Source: Arachnia propionica
GTDB taxonomy: Bacteria > Actinomycetota > Actinomycetes > Propionibacteriales > Propionibacteriaceae
Assembly: GCF_037055325.1 (NCBI RefSeq)
Contig: NZ_CP146373.1
Coordinates: 3,038,001 to 3,102,000, forward strand
Reading direction: 5' to 3'
Length of the DNA stretch: 64,000 bases
Part shown: in pieces, positions 60,575-64,000 of the stretch
How the letters are laid out: every line of letters begins with the position of its first letter
How positions within the stretch are numbered: the first letter of the stretch is position 1
Notes under the pieces: model-generated
What the model was told of the DNA's origin: nothing
The model's database searches: none
What the model saw: the letters and a program-made list of their open reading frames with translations, nothing else
Program-made: the position numbers and the translations under genes

Positions 60575-61720
60575 ATGGCTGAGTGCATCCTGTGCGGCTC
60601 CCGCGACGGCGTGATCGTGCTCGACCTCGGCGCCCAACCGTCGCCGCGTCACTGGCCGCTGCCCACCGACCCGCTCCCCGACCCCACCCACGCGTTGGCC
60701 ATGCGGCTGTGCCGCGGCTGCGGGTTGGCACAGCTCGACGCCGACGACACCACCGAACCGGAAGTTCCGGTGCCAGAACCGCAGGCGGTCGTCGATCAGG
60801 CCCGCCAGGCGGTCGCGGACCTGGGACGGCTCGGTCACCTCGCCGGTCGGGCCACGGTCGTTGAGTTCGGTTCCCCGCACGGCGGCAGCTGGCTGCCGCT
60901 GCTCGACCTGACCCCAACCGACGGGCCCGCAGATCTTGTGGTCGACAGCTTCGGGTTGATGCACGAACGCGACCTGCCCGCCGTTCTCGCCCGCCACGCC
61001 GAGGCGCTGGCCGGCGACGGCCTGGCCGTTTTCCTCATCCAGCCGCTCGGCGACATCGTCGCGCAGCGCACCTGGACCGCGCTGCGTCACGGCCATCACG
61101 GCTATTTCACCCTCACGTCGCTGAGAACCGCGCTCGGCACGGTCGGTCTCACCCCCATCAGCGCGCTGCGCTACGACCTCTACGGCGGGGTCGCGGTGGT
61201 GCTCGCCAGCCGAGGCGGAGAACCCGACGCCGGTCTGTTGGCCGCCTACGACGACGAGGCCAGGCGGGGGCTGGCAACCCCGGAGGGGCTCGCCTGCCTG
61301 GCGGATGCGGTCTCGGCCTCGACGAACCAGCTGCGCTCCTATCTGGAGGGCCACCGCGCCGCGGGCACGCGTCTGTTCGCCTACGGTGCCGCGTCGAAGG
61401 CTGTCGCGGAACTGGCGATGGTGGGCGAGGCTGCCGGCGCGATCCTCGCGGTCGGCGACGCGTCACCGGCCAAGCAGGGACGGTGCATGCCCGGAAGTCG
61501 CGTGCCCGTGATCAGCCCGGCAGAACTCATCGCCGCCAACCCCGAAGAGGTGTTGCTCCTGCTGCCGGATCTCCACGACGAGCTGCTGGCCACGCACCCT
61601 CAGCTCACGGGACGGATCACGATGCTGGGGGTCGATGTCCCCCGGACATCCCCGTCCCTGAACGCCAGCGGTTGCGTACCTTTCCCAGACACGCCTGGGC
61701 GTAGCGGAAGGGACCGGTGA
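60575..61720 (+). CDS. Degenerate paralogue of the C-methyltransferase
   Basis: A 381-residue protein from ATG 60575 (GAAGGAGA upstream). The zinc-type motifs CILCG and CRGCG, and the C-terminal FAYGAASKAVAELAMVG, match the architecture of the gene at 56339. The SAM-binding loop reads VVEFGSPHGGSWLPLL instead of the usual E-x-G-x-G pattern, and the central domain is shorter. Catalysis by methyl transfer is doubtful; it may bind a partner or a nucleotide-sugar. It overlaps the convergent gene by 104 bp. Confidence 0.75.
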   Translation: MAECILCGSRDGVIVLDLGAQPSPRHWPLPTDPLPDPTHALAMRLCRGCGLAQLDADDTTEPEVPVPEPQAVVDQARQAVADLGRLGHLAGRATVVEFGSPHGGSWLPLLDLTPTDGPADLVVDSFGLMHERDLPAVLARHAEALAGDGLAVFLIQPLGDIVAQRTWTALRHGHHGYFTLTSLRTALGTVGLTPISALRYDLYGGVAVVLASRGGEPDAGLLAAYDDEARRGLATPEGLACLADAVSASTNQLRSYLEGHRAAGTRLFAYGAASKAVAELAMVGEAAGAILAVGDASPAKQGRCMPGSRVPVISPAELIAANPEEVLLLLPDLHDELLATHPQLTGRITMLGVDVPRTSPSLNASGCVPFPDTPGRSGRDR

Positions 61721-62921
61721 GAGCACTGCGCATCTCCAACGCCCCAAGCTCAGCGGTGTATCCCTGCGGAAGTCCAAATTCTGCGTCGGTGTCCTCCGGA
61801 TTCGACGAGCCGCCCCGCGCTATCGTCCGCATCCTGGAGATCGCGCCCGGGACCTTGCCCACCGCCAGTCGCAGCAGCGATGGCGTGCACAGGATCTTCG
61901 TGAACCACGCCCCCATTCCGGTGCCGTATCCGCGGGCCTGGGCTTTGAGCGCGGGAAGGTCGGAGCGATGACGGTGCCACGTGATGGCCGAGGGTTCCAC
62001 GCTGATGAAGTACCCGGCTGCGAGCATGCGCAGGTACATGTCGATGTCCTCTCCACCTTTGGTGGGCTGGCCAACCCCCAGGGTGACGTCGAATCCACCA
62101 AGGCGCTCGAAGGCCGTCCTGGTCAACGCGGTATTGGCCCCTGTGCCGTAGGCGCCCACCTGGAAGGGGAACAGCGGCAGCTCCGCAGGCGGCGAGGACA
62201 GCGAGTACACACAGGGTTTCCGCGCATCAGCCCAGGTCACACGCTGGTCAAACCACGCCTGAGTGCGAGTGCGGATCTCACCGCTGGGCACCAGCCCACA
62301 CACCAACCCGACACGGGGATCGCGACCGAAACCGCGAGCGATTCCCGTCAACCAGTGGCGGTCCACCACCACGTCATCATCGATGAAAGCGACGTATTCG
62401 TGGGCGGCCACCTGCATCCCCCGATTGCGGCCATAGGAGAGCCCTGCAAGCGGCTCGTGGACGTAGCGCACCCGGGGATCGGGATGGCGCAGGGCCACGT
62501 CACGGGTCTCGGACGTGGACCCGGCGTTATCGACCACCACGACCTCGAAGTCCGGGTAGTCGCTAGCCAGGACGGAACCGACCGCCTCGCGAAGCAGCCC
62601 TCCCCGGTCGCGGGTGCAGATCACTACGCTGATCGGTGGCCGGAACGGTTCCGGTTCCGGGACGGCAGCCGGGAGTTCCTCGACGGCACGCCGAAGCTCG
62701 TCGACCCAAACCTGTCCCTCCGCGATGTCGACCGTGACAAAACCACGCACCGTCTGCCCCTCGCGCACCAGGAAACGGGCCCTGTGATAATCCGATCCAC
62801 CGGCCAACTCAAGCCACGAATCCTTCGTTGCCGATGCCAGGTCGCTAAGATCAAGTTCGCCGATCCACACCGCGCCGGCCCACTCGGGGTTGTCGCTGCT
62901 GCGCATAGTTCGTTCCAGCAT
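61617..62921 (-). CDS. Glycosyltransferase family 2
   Basis: A 434-residue protein. After about 95 residues of unassigned sequence the GT-A domain has ISVVICTRDRGGLLREAVGS, VVVDNAGSTSET, EYVAFIDDDVVVDRHWL and the acidic KGGEDIDMYLRMLAAGY motif. The C-terminus includes LKAQARGYGTGMGAWFTK. It probably extends a surface glycan. The 3' end overlaps that of the preceding gene. Translation could also begin at ATG 62906. Confidence 0.87.
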   Translation of the reverse strand: MLERTMRSSDNPEWAGAVWIGELDLSDLASATKDSWLELAGGSDYHRARFLVREGQTVRGFVTVDIAEGQVWVDELRRAVEELPAAVPEPEPFRPPISVVICTRDRGGLLREAVGSVLASDYPDFEVVVVDNAGSTSETRDVALRHPDPRVRYVHEPLAGLSYGRNRGMQVAAHEYVAFIDDDVVVDRHWLTGIARGFGRDPRVGLVCGLVPSGEIRTRTQAWFDQRVTWADARKPCVYSLSSPPAELPLFPFQVGAYGTGANTALTRTAFERLGGFDVTLGVGQPTKGGEDIDMYLRMLAAGYFISVEPSAITWHRHRSDLPALKAQARGYGTGMGAWFTKILCTPSLLRLAVGKVPGAISRMRTIARGGSSNPEDTDAEFGLPQGYTAELGALEMRSALTGPFRYAQACLGKVRNRWRSGTGMSGGHRPPAS

Positions 62922-63001
62922 GACATGACCCTACCTGAGGACGGACGTTATCGACCGCCCATACAGCGCGACACCGCGCATGGCAACGAGGGGAATCCTA
63001 G

Positions 63002-64000
63002 ATGAGTATCGACTCCTTGAAGGGTGAAGAAAAAGCCACCACCCCCGCGCGCATTTCCATCGTTCCCGACCCGGAGATGGAACCCGTCGCCATCACCTCG
63101 GCCGCCAAGGAGGACGAGGAGAAGCTGAACCGGTTCTGGGTAGCCCTGCTCGTGGCCTTCCTCGGAATGGTGGGTGTGTTGTTGACGATCACTGGCGGCA
63201 ACGGCGGATTCCAAGGTCTGCTGGTGGCGATCCTGCTGCACACCGTTCCCGGCCTGGCTATTGCGGTGGTGTACCGGCTGCACGGTCTCGATCTCATCCT
63301 GTCGTGGTTCGTCGGCAGCCTCGCGGTACTGATCCTGTGTTCGTTGCCGATGGCGCTCACCAGCTTCTGGCATCCGCGTGTGATGGCCACGCTGATCCTG
63401 CTCGCCTCGACGGCGGTGGCCGTGTGGGTGGCGTGCAAACGCCCCCCGAGCCTGGAGGCGACGTGGATGCACCGGACGGGCCGAGCGATGATCGGACCGA
63501 TCGGTCTGGCCACGGCAGGCTTCCTCGTCGCCGTGCTCGCCGCGGGCATACAGCCCCAGCCGCCGGCCCTCTACGGTGCTGCGCTGGCCGCCGGCCCACT
63601 GTGGTTCCTCGGACTGGGTGCCATCGTGTTCGCCGTGTGCTGGGCTTTCTCCAGCGTCGGTGGGCGCAGCTGGAGCATCGTGCTGCTGGCCACCGTCGTC
63701 CCCATGAGCCAGGCCCTGATGTACGGCACCCCGACGGTGCAGGTGGCGGCCCGTCACATCGGGTTGGTGAACCTGCTCATCACCCATGGGGGTCTGGACC
63801 GCGAAGCCGGGATCTACCAGGCCTACTCGGGTCTGTTCGCGTCCAGCGCACTGGTGCAGCAGGCCGCGGGCTGGCCGGACCTGATGATGTACGCCGCCGT
63901 GTTCGGGGCCGTCGGCGCGGGCGTGAACTGCCTGGCGGTCGCGCAGCTGGCGCGCTACTTCGTCGACGACGAACGCGCCTGGTGGGCGGGGCTGGTCTTC
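63002..64000 (+). CDS. Polytopic membrane protein, N-terminal part (cut by the window end)
   Basis: An open frame of 333 codons from ATG 63002 continues past the window end. The first 45 residues are hydrophilic, then hydrophobic segments follow throughout (FWVALLVAFLGMVGVLLTI, AVLILCSLPMALTSF, and at least five more), indicating a multi-span membrane protein. It could be a polymerase or flippase of the adjacent glycan cluster, but no diagnostic motif is visible. The 80 bp upstream is divergent with the GT2 gene. Confidence 0.7.
   Translation, partial: MSIDSLKGEEKATTPARISIVPDPEMEPVAITSAAKEDEEKLNRFWVALLVAFLGMVGVLLTITGGNGGFQGLLVAILLHTVPGLAIAVVYRLHGLDLILSWFVGSLAVLILCSLPMALTSFWHPRVMATLILLASTAVAVWVACKRPPSLEATWMHRTGRAMIGPIGLATAGFLVAVLAAGIQPQPPALYGAALAAGPLWFLGLGAIVFAVCWAFSSVGGRSWSIVLLATVVPMSQALMYGTPTVQVAARHIGLVNLLITHGGLDREAGIYQAYSGLFASSALVQQAAGWPDLMMYAAVFGAVGAGVNCLAVAQLARYFVDDERAWWAGLVF

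Overview
The window is high-GC DNA (strongly G/C-ending codons, GTG/TTG starts, many ATGA/GTGA stop-start overlaps) from an actinobacterium. Propionibacteriaceae (Arachnia/Propionibacterium-like) is the best guess, from a propanediol-utilisation microcompartment operon that ends in malate dehydrogenase, ESX-type secreted toxins, and overall gene content. That placement is inference; no rRNA gene is present to settle it.

Layout. 0-3 kb: the 3' end of an RluA-type pseudouridine synthase gene, an AraC-type regulator/VOC pair bracketed by two ~125-bp repeat elements in opposite orientation, and a quinone oxidoreductase. 3-15 kb: surface-polysaccharide genes (wecB-like UDP-GlcNAc 2-epimerase, nucleotide-sugar dehydrogenase, three glycosyltransferases, PIG-L deacetylase, WbqC), with argG among them, then an MFS transporter and an orphan RbsA-type tandem ATPase. 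15-19.5 kb: an aldo/keto reductase with an isochorismatase-MerR fusion regulator behind a MerR-type promoter, a possible Cys-rich bacteriocin/immunity locus with a frameshift, and a scrap heap of AbiE-like and alcohol-dehydrogenase fragments.

19.5-36.1 kb: a divergent pdu locus. Leftward run pduU-, pduV-, pocR-like genes, a coupled 57-codon ORF and a pduQ-like gene. Rightward run pduA-B-C-D-E-G-H, a pduK-like gene, pduJ, pduL, eutJ-like, flavoprotein, pduN, pduO, pduP and malate dehydrogenase. Shell proteins, B12-dependent diol dehydratase with its reactivase, the adenosyltransferase, aldehyde and alcohol dehydrogenases and the phosphotransacylase together convert 1,2-propanediol to propanol and propionyl phosphate in a protein shell. 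PduD, PduE, PduP, PduL and the flavoprotein carry short N-terminal helices of the encapsulation-peptide type.

36.2-54.1 kb: a conflict/defence island. It has an ESX-type toxin with a REase-fold C-terminus (frameshifted), its immunity gene, a second immunity copy split by an ISL3-family element with an 8-bp target duplication, a WD40-only protein, a DUF4143 ATPase, an AbiEi antitoxin whose toxin is only a stub, a nucleotidyltransferase toxin-antitoxin pair, and a 1571-residue STAND protein (PNP-family nucleosidase, NACHT, pentapeptide repeats, WD40). The STAND gene's WD40 region is 13 perfectly spaced 126-bp repeats, and its 3' end is shared with the WD40-only gene. This is the most promising candidate for an undescribed system. 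54.5-64 kb: a second sugar/polysaccharide cluster (GT2 enzymes, two methyltransferase-family proteins, nucleotidyltransferase, PIG-L deacetylase, epimerases) ending in a polytopic membrane protein cut by the window edge.
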